Part shown: piece by piece, positions 41,516 through 50,121 of the stretch | Position numbering within the stretch: the first letter of the stretch is position 1 | How the letters are laid out: the number at the start of each line of letters is the position of its first letter | Source of the DNA: an uncultured Collinsella sp. | Lineage (GTDB): Bacteria; Actinomycetota; Coriobacteriia; Coriobacteriales; Coriobacteriaceae | Direction of reading: 5' to 3' | Assembly: GCA_900546105.1 (NCBI GenBank) | Contig: URBP01000001.1 | Coordinates: forward strand, 1 to 62,883 | DNA length: 62,883 nt | The notes under the pieces: model-generated | What the model was told of the DNA's origin: nothing | Seen by the model: only the letters and a program-made list of their open reading frames with translations | The model's database searches: none | Made by a program: the position numbers and the translations under genes

Positions 41516-42841
41516 ATGAAGGATAAGCTCAATATTGTGATCGTTGGCGGCGGCTCCACGTGGTGCCCTGGCATTCTTAAAGCCCTGACCAAGCACATGG
41601 ACATTCTGCCGCTGAACCGCGTGATGCTCTATGACATCGATGCCGAGCGCCAGCGTCCGATTGGCGAGTTTGGCAAGATCCTCTTCGCCGAGGAGGAGCC
41701 CGGTGTGGAGTTTGGTTACACCACCGATAAGGACGAGGCTTACACCGACGTCGACTTTGTGCTCTGCCAGATTCGTACCGGCGGCTATGAGATGCGTAGC
41801 AAGGACGAGAAGATTCCGCTGCATATGGGAATCATCGGCCAGGAAACGGTGGGCCCTGGCGGCATGGCTTACGGTATGCGCTCCATGCATGACATGGTTG
41901 AGATCGTCAACGACGTTCGCGCTCATAGCCCGGAGGCGTGGATTATCAACTACACCAACCCGGCTGCTATTGTGGCATATGGTCTCGAGCGCGTCCTGCC
42001 CGATGAGCATCGCGTCCTCAACATCTGCGACCAGCCTGTCAACCTCATGCGCTCTTACGGTCGCCTGCTCGGTCGCGATATGAGCAAGACGGAGCCCGTG
42101 TACTTCGGCCTCAATCACTTCGGTTGGTTCAAGCACATCTACGATGAAGAGGGCCATGACCTCGTCCCGCAGATTAAGGAGTACACGGAGAAGAACGGCT
42201 TCCTTCCTGCCGATGCCGAGCAGCGTGACCAGTCCTGGCTTGATACCTACGCTATGGTCAAGGACATGCTCGAGGACTTCCCCGACTATCTGCCCAACAC
42301 TTATCTGCAGTACTATCTGTATCCCGAGTACAAGGTCGCTCACCTCGACCCCGACTACACTCGCTCCGACGAGGTTATCAACGGTCGTGAAAAGCGCGTG
42401 TTCGCCGAGTGCGAGCGTGTTGCCAAAGTCGGCACCGCAAAGAACTCCTCGGTTGTGCAAAACGACGCTCATGGCGATATGATCGTGGAAATCACCTCGG
42501 CCATTTATCGCAACACCAACAAGACCTTCATTGTCATCGTGCCCAACAACGGCATTATCGAGGGCATGCCCGATGACGCCATGGTCGAGGTCGCGGCAAG
42601 CGTGGGCGCCAATGGCCCGCAGCCCTATGCTGTTGGCAAGATCGGTACCTTCTATCGCGGCCTTATGGAGAACCAGTACGCCTATGAGCGCCTGACTGTT
42701 GAGGCTTGGATGGAGGGTTCCTACGAGAAGGCTCTGCAGGCACTCACGCTTAATCGTCTGGTCGGTGACGCAAAGAAGGCTCGCAAAGTGCTCGACAAGC
42801 TCATCGAGGCCAATAAGGATTACTGGCCGGAGCTTAAGTAG
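41516..42841 (+). CDS. GH4 6-phospho-glucosidase (probably alpha-type), copy 1
   Basis: A 441-residue NAD- and metal-dependent glycosidase of family GH4. The NAD motif VGGGSTWCPG starts at residue 10, NYTNPAA lies near 145, the metal-binding Cys171 in NICDQP, and His201 in GLNHFGW. Family knowledge: CDMP is typical of phospho-alpha-glucosidases and CN(V/I)P of beta types. CDQP here is an alpha-like variant. It hydrolyses the 6-phosphorylated disaccharide delivered by the PTS IICB encoded 82 bases downstream. GGAGGG precedes the ATG. Confidence 0.88.
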   Translation: MKDKLNIVIVGGGSTWCPGILKALTKHMDILPLNRVMLYDIDAERQRPIGEFGKILFAEEEPGVEFGYTTDKDEAYTDVDFVLCQIRTGGYEMRSKDEKIPLHMGIIGQETVGPGGMAYGMRSMHDMVEIVNDVRAHSPEAWIINYTNPAAIVAYGLERVLPDEHRVLNICDQPVNLMRSYGRLLGRDMSKTEPVYFGLNHFGWFKHIYDEEGHDLVPQIKEYTEKNGFLPADAEQRDQSWLDTYAMVKDMLEDFPDYLPNTYLQYYLYPEYKVAHLDPDYTRSDEVINGREKRVFAECERVAKVGTAKNSSVVQNDAHGDMIVEITSAIYRNTNKTFIVIVPNNGIIEGMPDDAMVEVAASVGANGPQPYAVGKIGTFYRGLMENQYAYERLTVEAWMEGSYEKALQALTLNRLVGDAKKARKVLDKLIEANKDYWPELK

Positions 42842-42923
42842 CTAGTTCCATAGCGCTTGATAACTGTTATGGCGCGTGTGGGTTGTAGAACTGCACGCCC
42901 CGTTTCTTTAAGAGGGGTATCCC

Positions 42924-44486
42924 ATGAACAAAGATGAGCTGCTGGCAAAGTTCCAGCGTCTGGGCAAAGTCCTCATGACGCCTGTCCTGATCCTGCCAAT
43001 CGCCGGCATCCTTCAGGGCTTTGGCAATGCCTTTACCAGCCCCACCCTTACGGCAGCTGTTCCCTGGCTTGCTGCTCCGGGCTTTGCGATCTTCTTTTCG
43101 ATTCTCAAGGCCGCTGCCAGCATCGTTATGAACAACATCCCGGTTATCTTCTCGATTTGTCTCGCCTATGGCTTCGCCAAGTCCGAGAAGGCTACCGCGG
43201 CGCTTTGTGGCTTTTTGGGCTACATGTGCATGAACTCCGTGATGGGCACGTTCCTTACGGCGACTGGTGTCATCGATCCCGCGAATCTTACGACGGGCCA
43301 GAGCACGATCCTCGGTATCACCACGCTCGACACGGGCGTTATCGGCGGTCTTTTGGTAGGCGCAATTGTTGCATGGCTTCATAACCGTTACTACAAGATT
43401 GAGCTGCCTGCCGTGTTCTCCATCTTCAACGGTACGCGCTTTATCCCGGCGGTGACGCTGCTCTCATGCAGCATCCTCGCATTGGTCATGTCCTTTGTTT
43501 TCCCGTTTATTCAGAACGCTCTCGGTGCGCTGTCCGAATTCATCAAGACTACGGGCGCCTTTGGTGCATTTGTCTACGGCGCCGGCGAGCGCATGCTCCT
43601 GCCTTTTGGCCTGCATCACTTTGTCTATCTCCCGTTCTTCTTCACGTCGCTCGGTGGCGTCGAGACCATCGACGGCCAGACCGTTCAGGGCGCTATCAAT
43701 ATCTACAACGCGATCCTGGGCTCTCCTAGCACGCCGTTTAACATCGAGGTCAGCCGTTTTGTCATGAACGGCAAGGTTATCTTCGCCATGCTCGGCTTGC
43801 CCGGCGCCGCACTCGCCTTCTACAAGACGGCGCTTCCCAAGAACAAGAAGAAGACCGCAGCACTCATGATCGCCATCGTGGTGCCTTGCATCCTCTCCGG
43901 CATTACCGAGCCGCTCGAGTACTCCTTCCTGTTTATCGCGCCCATCCTCTACGTGTTCCACGCTCTCATGGCTGGTCTTGCTTATGCGCTGACCTATATC
44001 CTGCAGTTCAACGTGGCTGGCTCCGCGTCCTTCGGCGGCCCGCTCTTGTCGTTGATCTTTAACGGCATTATGGGTGCAGCCAAGGGCTCCAACTGGCAGG
44101 TTATCCTGTTCCTCGGCCCCATCTACTTCGTGGTGTACTACTTCGTCTTCAAGTTCATCATCCTTAAGAAGGACCTTAAGACCCCTGGCCGCGAGGAAGA
44201 GTCCGACGATGAGGCCGCAAAGGCTCCCAAGACTGTGATCAGCGACCTCATTCCCGCCATCGTTGAGGCAGTGGGCGGCGACAACAATATTAAGTCTGTC
44301 GAGGCCTGCTTCACCCGTCTGCGCATCCAGCTCAATGACTGTGACAAGGTGGTTGATGACGCCGAGTTTACCGAAAAGCTCGAAGCGCGTGGCATCGTGC
44401 ATGTCAACGGCGGCGTGCAGATTGTCTACGGCAACATGGCATCTAACTACGCGACTCAGATGCGCGAGCTACTGGGTATGGAGTAA
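42924..44486 (+). CDS. PTS EIICB, alpha-glucoside/glucose type, copy 1
   Basis: A 520-residue fusion of membrane IIC (about 1-415, ten helices, with RMLLPFGLHHFVYLPFFFTS and GITEPLEYSFLFIAP) and IIB (about 435-520). The IIB phosphorylation site is Cys462 in CFTRLR. Similar proteins (GlvC, MalB, AglA) transport maltose and related alpha-glucosides. There is no IIA domain in or near it, so a glucose-type EIIA encoded elsewhere must serve it. GAGGGG precedes the ATG. Confidence 0.92.
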   Translation: MNKDELLAKFQRLGKVLMTPVLILPIAGILQGFGNAFTSPTLTAAVPWLAAPGFAIFFSILKAAASIVMNNIPVIFSICLAYGFAKSEKATAALCGFLGYMCMNSVMGTFLTATGVIDPANLTTGQSTILGITTLDTGVIGGLLVGAIVAWLHNRYYKIELPAVFSIFNGTRFIPAVTLLSCSILALVMSFVFPFIQNALGALSEFIKTTGAFGAFVYGAGERMLLPFGLHHFVYLPFFFTSLGGVETIDGQTVQGAINIYNAILGSPSTPFNIEVSRFVMNGKVIFAMLGLPGAALAFYKTALPKNKKKTAALMIAIVVPCILSGITEPLEYSFLFIAPILYVFHALMAGLAYALTYILQFNVAGSASFGGPLLSLIFNGIMGAAKGSNWQVILFLGPIYFVVYYFVFKFIILKKDLKTPGREEESDDEAAKAPKTVISDLIPAIVEAVGGDNNIKSVEACFTRLRIQLNDCDKVVDDAEFTEKLEARGIVHVNGGVQIVYGNMASNYATQMRELLGME

Positions 44487-44514
44487 ACGACTCAAACACA
44501 CAATCAAGATTAAT

Positions 44515-44553
44515 ACAGGTTGGCGTCCGATCCTTCAATCGGGCGCCAACCTG
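44515..44553 (+). terminator. Terminator between the two GH4/PTS modules
   Basis: Arms ACAGGTTGGCG-CCGAT and ATCGG-CGCCAACCTGT form a 16-base stem with a short loop, followed by GCTGTTTT. It separates the convergent PTS and RpiR genes; the 125 bases after it show nothing else. Confidence 0.8.
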
Positions 44554-44678
44554 TGCTGTTTTGGGGTGAATGGGCAAGTACATGACGTGCTCGCTGCTCT
44601 CTTTTGGCGCTGCCTATCGTGTATTCGGACGCCTTGCGACGGTGAGGTGCGTTCTTTTCGGTTCTAGCGTGTTTGCGG

Positions 44679-45479
44679 CTAGCGCTGCGCCCGAAGTCGA
44701 TTTGCACAGCTGATATACAGAGCGTTAACCGCGCTTTGTAGGCTCATGCCCTCAACCAAGGCGGTCGAGTACTCGCTGAGTGACTCCGCGCTCACGGGTA
44801 GCAAGAGCTCGCGCGCCCCGTTGTTATCGAATGCCATGTTGCTCGATATCCAAATAACGCGGCAACCTCGCCGCTTGGCCTCAACGTAAAGATTGAAGAT
44901 ATGGCTCGTCTTCCCTGAGAACGATACAAAGATGGCTAGATCGTCGGGTTGGAGCAGACAGAGCGACGTTTCCTGTCCCTTGACGGAGCCAAATGAGAAG
45001 CACAGTCGGTTTACGCGGCTCAGCTTTTCGCAGAGTGAGCGGGCGGCGAGATTGGAGAATGAGCTTCCGTATACGTAGACATTTTGCGCATCGAGAAGCC
45101 AGTCAACGGCCTGCTCGAGTCGATCCTCAGTGAGCAGGCGTTTTGTTTCAAGCAAAGAGGTCTCTACGATATCGAAATACCAGGGTATATCGATTTGCTT
45201 ATGCGCCCTTGCCTCGGTTGTCTCGCGCTGGAGCCAAGCGTTGAAGTCGTCAACTTGCTCTTTGAACGATCGAAAGCTCGAGCCGTTCACGCGCCTGCAG
45301 AAGCGCGAGATGGTCGCGGGCGATGTATTGCACGCGCGGGCAAGTACTTCTATTGAGAGCTCTGGGATCTCGTCGTGATGGGAAAGGGCGTAGAGTGCGA
45401 TGTGGGCGTCAAGGCTGCCGCCCTTCTCGACGTCTTCGATACAAGACCTGAGGTTCGAATAGACCTCGTACATCGACAT
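44679..45479 (-). CDS. RpiR family regulator of the second GH4/PTS module
   Basis: A 266-residue regulator. HTH lies in residues 20-75 (VLARACNTSPATISRFCRRV) and SIS in about 125-245 (VYVYGSSFSNLAARSLCEKL and VSFSGKTSHIFNLYVEA). It is the last gene of the leftward GH4-PTS-RpiR unit, so it is induced with the genes it probably regulates, unlike the divergent regulator of the first module. GGAG lies nine bases upstream of the ATG. An intercistronic hairpin precedes it. Confidence 0.87.
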   Translation of the reverse strand: MSMYEVYSNLRSCIEDVEKGGSLDAHIALYALSHHDEIPELSIEVLARACNTSPATISRFCRRVNGSSFRSFKEQVDDFNAWLQRETTEARAHKQIDIPWYFDIVETSLLETKRLLTEDRLEQAVDWLLDAQNVYVYGSSFSNLAARSLCEKLSRVNRLCFSFGSVKGQETSLCLLQPDDLAIFVSFSGKTSHIFNLYVEAKRRGCRVIWISSNMAFDNNGARELLLPVSAESLSEYSTALVEGMSLQSAVNALYISCANRLRAQR

Positions 45480-45498
45480 TCAAATCACTCCAAACAAT

Positions 45499-45534
45499 AA
45501 TGCCCCGGAGCGGATATGCCGTCTCCGGAGCATT
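45499..45534 (-). other. Intercistronic hairpin before rpiR-type gene
   Basis: Arms AATGC-CCGGAG and CTCCGG-GCATT pair with one mismatch, between the PTS stop and the regulator start. It may be a partial terminator lowering regulator output. Confidence 0.55.
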
Positions 45535-45556
45535 GTGGTGAAGCTATGGGACGGAT

Positions 45557-47137
45557 TTATTCCATGCCCAAGTATTCTCTCATTTCGACTTTGTAGACAG
45601 AAGCTTTATTGCCGTAAACGATCTGAACACCGCCGCCAACGTGCACGATGGCGCTGGCGCCGAGGTCTTTGGTGAAGACGCTATCGTCCTTGACCAGGGC
45701 GGTGTCTTTGAGGCTAAGCCTCAGGCGAGTGAAGCAGGCGTTGACACCCGAGATGTTATCGGCGCCGCCCACGGCTTCCACGATCTGCGGGATGAGCTCG
45801 CTTACCTGGACAGGTGCTTTGGAGTCGATGGCCGACGTGTCATCCGCTGCCTGCGTGTCATCATCCTCGCGGCCCGGGGTTTTGAGGTCAAATTTCTTGA
45901 TAAAGGTGCGGAACAGCACGTAATAAATCCCAAAGTAAGCGATGCCGAGCGGAATAAGCCAGAACCAGTTGGAGCCTTTATCGGCGTTCATGATGCCGTT
46001 GAAGATCCACGAGAGGAGCGGTCCGCCGAAGGCGGAAGGTCCGGGCACATTGAACTGTACTAGGTAGGTGAGTACATACGCGATGCCGCACAGCAGGGCG
46101 TGGACCACGTAGAGTACGGGCGCTACAAAGAGGAAGGAGTACTCGAGCGGTTCGGTTATGCCCATGATGGCGGCCGGAATAACGGCGGCGATCATGAGGG
46201 AGCCGACCTTCTTCTTATTCTCGGGACGGGCACAGTGGTAGATGGCGAGCGCCGCCGCGGGCAGGCCGCACATGGCGAACAGCACCTTGCCGTTCATGAC
46301 GTATTTTGAGATGTCGATGTCGTACATCATGCCGGGCGTGTTGAGCATGGCGTTGTAGATGTTGACAGCACCCTCGACGGTCTGGCCGTCAACCTGGATG
46401 TTACCGCCCAAAGAAGTGAAGAAAAACGGCAGGTAGATGCAATGATGCAGGCCGAAGGGCAGAAGCATGCGCTCGGAGAAGCCATAGATGAACGCGCCAA
46501 ACACCCCGGTGGAATCGATGAGTGTCGAGGCGGCCTTTAGGCCGGTTTGCACAAACGGAAACACGAAGGCGAGCGCAACGCCCACTAGGCTTGCGAAAAC
46601 AACGGTGAGGGCGGGGACGCAGCGTGTGCCGTTGAAGATACCGAGCACCGGCGGAAGCTGCACCTTATAGAATCGGTTGTGGATCCACGCGACTACCAAG
46701 CCGATGATGATGCCGCCGAATACGCCGGTGTCGAGTGTGGTTACGCCCAGGATGGCGTTCTGACCGGTCTGCAGGTTGGCGGGATCGATGGTGCCCAGCA
46801 GGATAAGCAGCTGACCCATGATCGTGTTCATGGTCATGTAGCCGATGAAGCCTGAGAGTGCGGCGGTCGCCTTCTCGGCCTTGGCGTAACCGTAAGCGAT
46901 GCAGATCGCAAAGAGAACCGAGATGTTACCATTGATAACGTTGCCGGCTGCTTTGATGAGCGTGCTAAAGATCACCATCGGCTCGGTGCCCAAAAACGGG
47001 CAGAGCGAGATGAGGTTAGCATTGGAAAGGGCGGAGCCCAGACCGACCAAAATGCCGGAAACGGGCAGGAGGAGGACCGGTGCCATGAGCACCTTGCCGA
47101 GTCTCTGGAACTCGCTGTAGAGCTTGCTTTCTTTCAT
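45557..47137 (-). CDS. PTS EIICB, alpha-glucoside/glucose type, copy 2
   Basis: A 526-residue paralogue of the protein at 42924 with the same domain order. IIC motifs are RMLLPFGLHHCIYLPFFFTS and GITEPLEYSFLFVAP, and the IIB Cys468 is in CFTRLR. The IIC-IIB linker is longer and acidic. It is preceded by its GH4 partner with a 24-base gap. AAGGAAC lies before the ATG. No EIIA is nearby. Confidence 0.92.
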   Translation of the reverse strand: MKESKLYSEFQRLGKVLMAPVLLLPVSGILVGLGSALSNANLISLCPFLGTEPMVIFSTLIKAAGNVINGNISVLFAICIAYGYAKAEKATAALSGFIGYMTMNTIMGQLLILLGTIDPANLQTGQNAILGVTTLDTGVFGGIIIGLVVAWIHNRFYKVQLPPVLGIFNGTRCVPALTVVFASLVGVALAFVFPFVQTGLKAASTLIDSTGVFGAFIYGFSERMLLPFGLHHCIYLPFFFTSLGGNIQVDGQTVEGAVNIYNAMLNTPGMMYDIDISKYVMNGKVLFAMCGLPAAALAIYHCARPENKKKVGSLMIAAVIPAAIMGITEPLEYSFLFVAPVLYVVHALLCGIAYVLTYLVQFNVPGPSAFGGPLLSWIFNGIMNADKGSNWFWLIPLGIAYFGIYYVLFRTFIKKFDLKTPGREDDDTQAADDTSAIDSKAPVQVSELIPQIVEAVGGADNISGVNACFTRLRLSLKDTALVKDDSVFTKDLGASAIVHVGGGVQIVYGNKASVYKVEMREYLGME

Positions 47138-47161
47138 GATGTTCCTTCGATGCGCGGGGAG

Positions 47162-48487
47162 TTAGGACAGGGTCGGCCAATAATCGCCGTTCGCTTCGAT
47201 CAGGTCGTCGAGGATTTGGCGCGCGACGGTAGTCGAAGGGACGGTCTTGTTGATTGCGATGGCTTCGAGCGCCTTCTGGTAGGAATGCTCGTAATATGCG
47301 TCGACGGCGAGCTTCTCACTGGCATTCTGCTCTTCGATAAGCCCCTTGTAGAAGGTGGGGATAGCAGGCTGGCTGATGGGTTCGGGGCCCCAAGAGCGCA
47401 GGTAGGCAGGGACCTCGACCATGGCGTCGTCGGGCAGATTGGGGATGGCGCCATTATTCTCGACGATTACGAGATAACGTTCGCACTTGTTGTAGGCGAT
47501 AGAGGCGGCTGCGTCGACGATAAAGTCGCCAAAGACCGTGAAGCTCTGTACTGGGCTCTTGTAATTGGCGGGATCTGCCAGGTACTTGTCGTGCTCGGCA
47601 AACATCTCCTTCTCGCGTCCGTTGATGACGTTGTCGGCGCGCGTCCAGTTGGGGTCCATGTCATCTGCCATGTCTTTGGAGTACAGGTAGTACTGCAGGT
47701 AGCTGTTGGGCAGATACTCGGGATAGTCCTTCACAATCTTGACGTATTGACCCCAGGTGTGCATCCAGTCCTTGTCCTTGTGATGCTTGTCGCTCACGGC
47801 CATGCCGTGCTCGAGAATCATCTGACGGAGCTCCGGCAGACGATCGTGCCCCTGCTTGTCGTAAATTTTGGTAAACCAGCCAAAGTGATTGAGTCCAAAA
47901 TACATGGGGTCGATATCGCGCCAGCTGGGAAGTCCGAGCATCTTAGAGTACGAGAGCAAGATAGCCGTGGGCATATCGCAGATGTTAAGGATATGGTCGT
48001 TGTCAAACTCGCGACGTGTGGCCTCGGCGACAACTGCGGCGGGGTTGGAATAGTTGAGGATCCAGGCGTCTGGACTGTATTTCTTGGCGTAGCGTACGAG
48101 GTCGAAGACGCCGGGGATGGACCTGATGCCATAGGAGATCGAACCGCCGGCGCCGCAGGTTTCCTGTCCCACGCAACCGTACTTGAGAGGGATGCGCTCG
48201 TCCTGGCGACGCATCTGAAGGCCACCCTGGCGGATTTGCGCGAAGACGAAGTCGACATCGGTGAATGCCTTTTCGGGATCGGTCGTCACGACAACTTCGA
48301 TGTCAGGAGCTTCCTGCTCGATGAACTGCTTCATGATGTCGTAGACGAGATGCATTCGCTTCTCGTCGATGTCGTACAGGGCGAGTTTGCGCAGCGGTAA
48401 TTCGTTTTTCTTCTGCAACAGGCTCTGGATGATGCCGGGAGTGTGGGTGCTGCCGGCTCCGGCGATTACAACTGCTTTCTTGTCCAT
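47162..48487 (-). CDS. GH4 6-phospho-alpha-glucosidase, copy 2
   Basis: A 441-residue GH4 enzyme. IAGAGSTHTPG binds NAD at the N-terminus, NYSNPAA lies near residue 145, Cys170 in the alpha-type signature CDMP, and His201 in GLNHFGW. It is the same length as the first copy but clearly divergent, so the two modules probably use different disaccharide phosphates. GAAAGGGG precedes the ATG. It is the first gene of the leftward operon. Confidence 0.9.
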   Translation of the reverse strand: MDKKAVVIAGAGSTHTPGIIQSLLQKKNELPLRKLALYDIDEKRMHLVYDIMKQFIEQEAPDIEVVVTTDPEKAFTDVDFVFAQIRQGGLQMRRQDERIPLKYGCVGQETCGAGGSISYGIRSIPGVFDLVRYAKKYSPDAWILNYSNPAAVVAEATRREFDNDHILNICDMPTAILLSYSKMLGLPSWRDIDPMYFGLNHFGWFTKIYDKQGHDRLPELRQMILEHGMAVSDKHHKDKDWMHTWGQYVKIVKDYPEYLPNSYLQYYLYSKDMADDMDPNWTRADNVINGREKEMFAEHDKYLADPANYKSPVQSFTVFGDFIVDAAASIAYNKCERYLVIVENNGAIPNLPDDAMVEVPAYLRSWGPEPISQPAIPTFYKGLIEEQNASEKLAVDAYYEHSYQKALEAIAINKTVPSTTVARQILDDLIEANGDYWPTLS

Positions 48488-48550
48488 GTGGTAAACCCCT
48501 TTCGTGTGGATTGACCACTTCAGACTACGAAAGCTCTACCTGCGATTCCA

Positions 48551-48575
48551 TCGATTTTCAGATTGCGAAAAACGA
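48551..48575 (-). promoter_or_regulatory. Candidate RpiR operator, second GH4 module
   Basis: TCGATTTTC-7-GAAAAACGA, one mismatch between arms, lies 64 bases upstream of the GH4 start. Another GAAA lies at 48530. The rest of the 240-base gap up to the MFS stop shows nothing. Confidence 0.45.
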
Positions 48576-48730
48576 TAGCGATAATCTTAACAGGATGCGT
48601 TTTGCGTGGTTAAATAGCGCCGGGAAAGATGCTGACTTGGGCGGCAGACGACGTGTTGCATGGCTGCAGGAGCAAACGCCAGGCGGTCAAAAGATGGTGG
48701 GCGGTGCTGCGGCTTTTGGCTGCAATTGCG

Positions 48731-49960
48731 CTACCCGCGGCGACGCTCCCAGCGAGCCAACTTAATCGTCACCAGCGTAAGCGCCCAGGCCACAAGCGAG
48801 AACGCGGCGCCCACGGCGCCCACGTACGCAATGCCAATGCTGCTTACCACGGCTCCGCCTACCGCGGTGCCAAACGAAATGCCGACGTTAAACGCCATGG
48901 GCTCAACCGAACTTGCGAGTACCATCGACTTGGGGTGGCGGCTGCGTGCCACGTCCATAAAGTGCGTGATGCACGACACCGAGAACAGGTACATGAGTAG
49001 CGCCAAGCTAAAGACAAAGACCAGCGCGAGTGGCATGGTGCCGCCCACGGCAAACAGCCCGAGTAACGCCGCAGCCTGCAACACAAACGTCACAAGCAGC
49101 GCCTTCATGCCAAAGCGCGCATCGATCCATCCGCCCAGGATGTTCGAGATCAGGCAGAACACGCCGTAGGCCATAAGCGTGGTGCTCGCCTGAACGGTGC
49201 CCATACCCAGCACCTGCTCAAGATAAGGCGTCACGTAGCCGTAGAACACATAGACCGAGCCTACGCCAAACAAAAAGATGAGCATGCCGGTGATGATGCT
49301 CGGCTCGCGCAGCAGACCCGCCTGCTCGCGAAAGGTGGCAGGCTCGTCGGTTTGCCCAGCGCGCGGCATAAACGCCACGAGCGCTCCGCAGATCAGAACG
49401 GCAAAGGTCAGCGTGCCGTACATGGCCACGTGCCAATCGAGCGTGTCGGCCACAAACTTGCCGATCGAAGTGACAAAGACCATTGCCACGGAAAACGCAC
49501 CGTACACGACCGAGATGGCAAGCGAGGTTTGCTGCGGGGATAGCAGCTCGGGGATGTACGTCACACCCACGGCGAGCAGCGCACCCGAGACAGAGCCCAG
49601 GACAATGCGCGAGATAAACAGTACCTGGAAGTTGGGCGCCAACGCCATGACCAGGTTGCCGAGCACAAAGACGATGCTATAGCACACGAGCAGCTGGTAG
49701 CGGCGAAAACGCCCCGTGCTGAGCGCGAGCACCGGCGTCGCGATGGCGTAGACGAGCGCGAACACGCTGATGAGCTGGCCCGCAGTGGCAAGCGAGATGC
49801 CGAGCTCCGTTGCCAAGTCGCTCTCGATACCGATGACCACGAACTCGGAGCAGCCGAGCGAGAATCCCAACAGCACGAGCAGCGCCAGGCAGAGCTTGGT
49901 GCGCGCGGGGGAGAGCGCGGCGGCGGTTGATTTACTTTTAGGCGTGGTTGCGGCGGTCAA
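48731..49960 (-). CDS. MFS transporter, DHA1 (drug or sugar efflux) family
   Basis: About 409 residues with twelve membrane helices. ELGISLATAGQLISVFALVY and the TM2-3 loop STGRFRRYQ are typical of the AraJ/YdhP-like DHA1 group that exports drugs or sugars. No ATG exists near the start. TTG at 49960 has GGAG eight bases upstream and is preferred; GTG 49969 and TTG 50008 are alternatives. It seems monocistronic. Confidence 0.85.
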   Translation of the reverse strand: MTAATTPKSKSTAAALSPARTKLCLALLVLLGFSLGCSEFVVIGIESDLATELGISLATAGQLISVFALVYAIATPVLALSTGRFRRYQLLVCYSIVFVLGNLVMALAPNFQVLFISRIVLGSVSGALLAVGVTYIPELLSPQQTSLAISVVYGAFSVAMVFVTSIGKFVADTLDWHVAMYGTLTFAVLICGALVAFMPRAGQTDEPATFREQAGLLREPSIITGMLIFLFGVGSVYVFYGYVTPYLEQVLGMGTVQASTTLMAYGVFCLISNILGGWIDARFGMKALLVTFVLQAAALLGLFAVGGTMPLALVFVFSLALLMYLFSVSCITHFMDVARSRHPKSMVLASSVEPMAFNVGISFGTAVGGAVVSSIGIAYVGAVGAAFSLVAWALTLVTIKLARWERRRG

Positions 49961-50018
49961 GGTTGTCACTCCAATGTCGCATGAATAAGCGGGATTCAAT
50001 CCCTGCAACTCTAACAGA

Positions 50019-50047
50019 ATGTGTCAGGTGCCTGCCCCCTTTGTCGC
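50019..50047. repeat. Degenerate CAAAGG-type palindrome
   Basis: GTCAGGTGCCTGCCCCCTTT resembles the inner part of the element at 5985-6024 but its arms no longer pair well. It is probably a decayed family member between divergent genes. Confidence 0.4.
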
Positions 50048-50121
50048 AGGCTGCGCTTGCCTGTATAGTCGCAATACAGGCGAAGATGGTCTCAGGTACA
50101 TCGCGGGCGACAGGAGATCCC

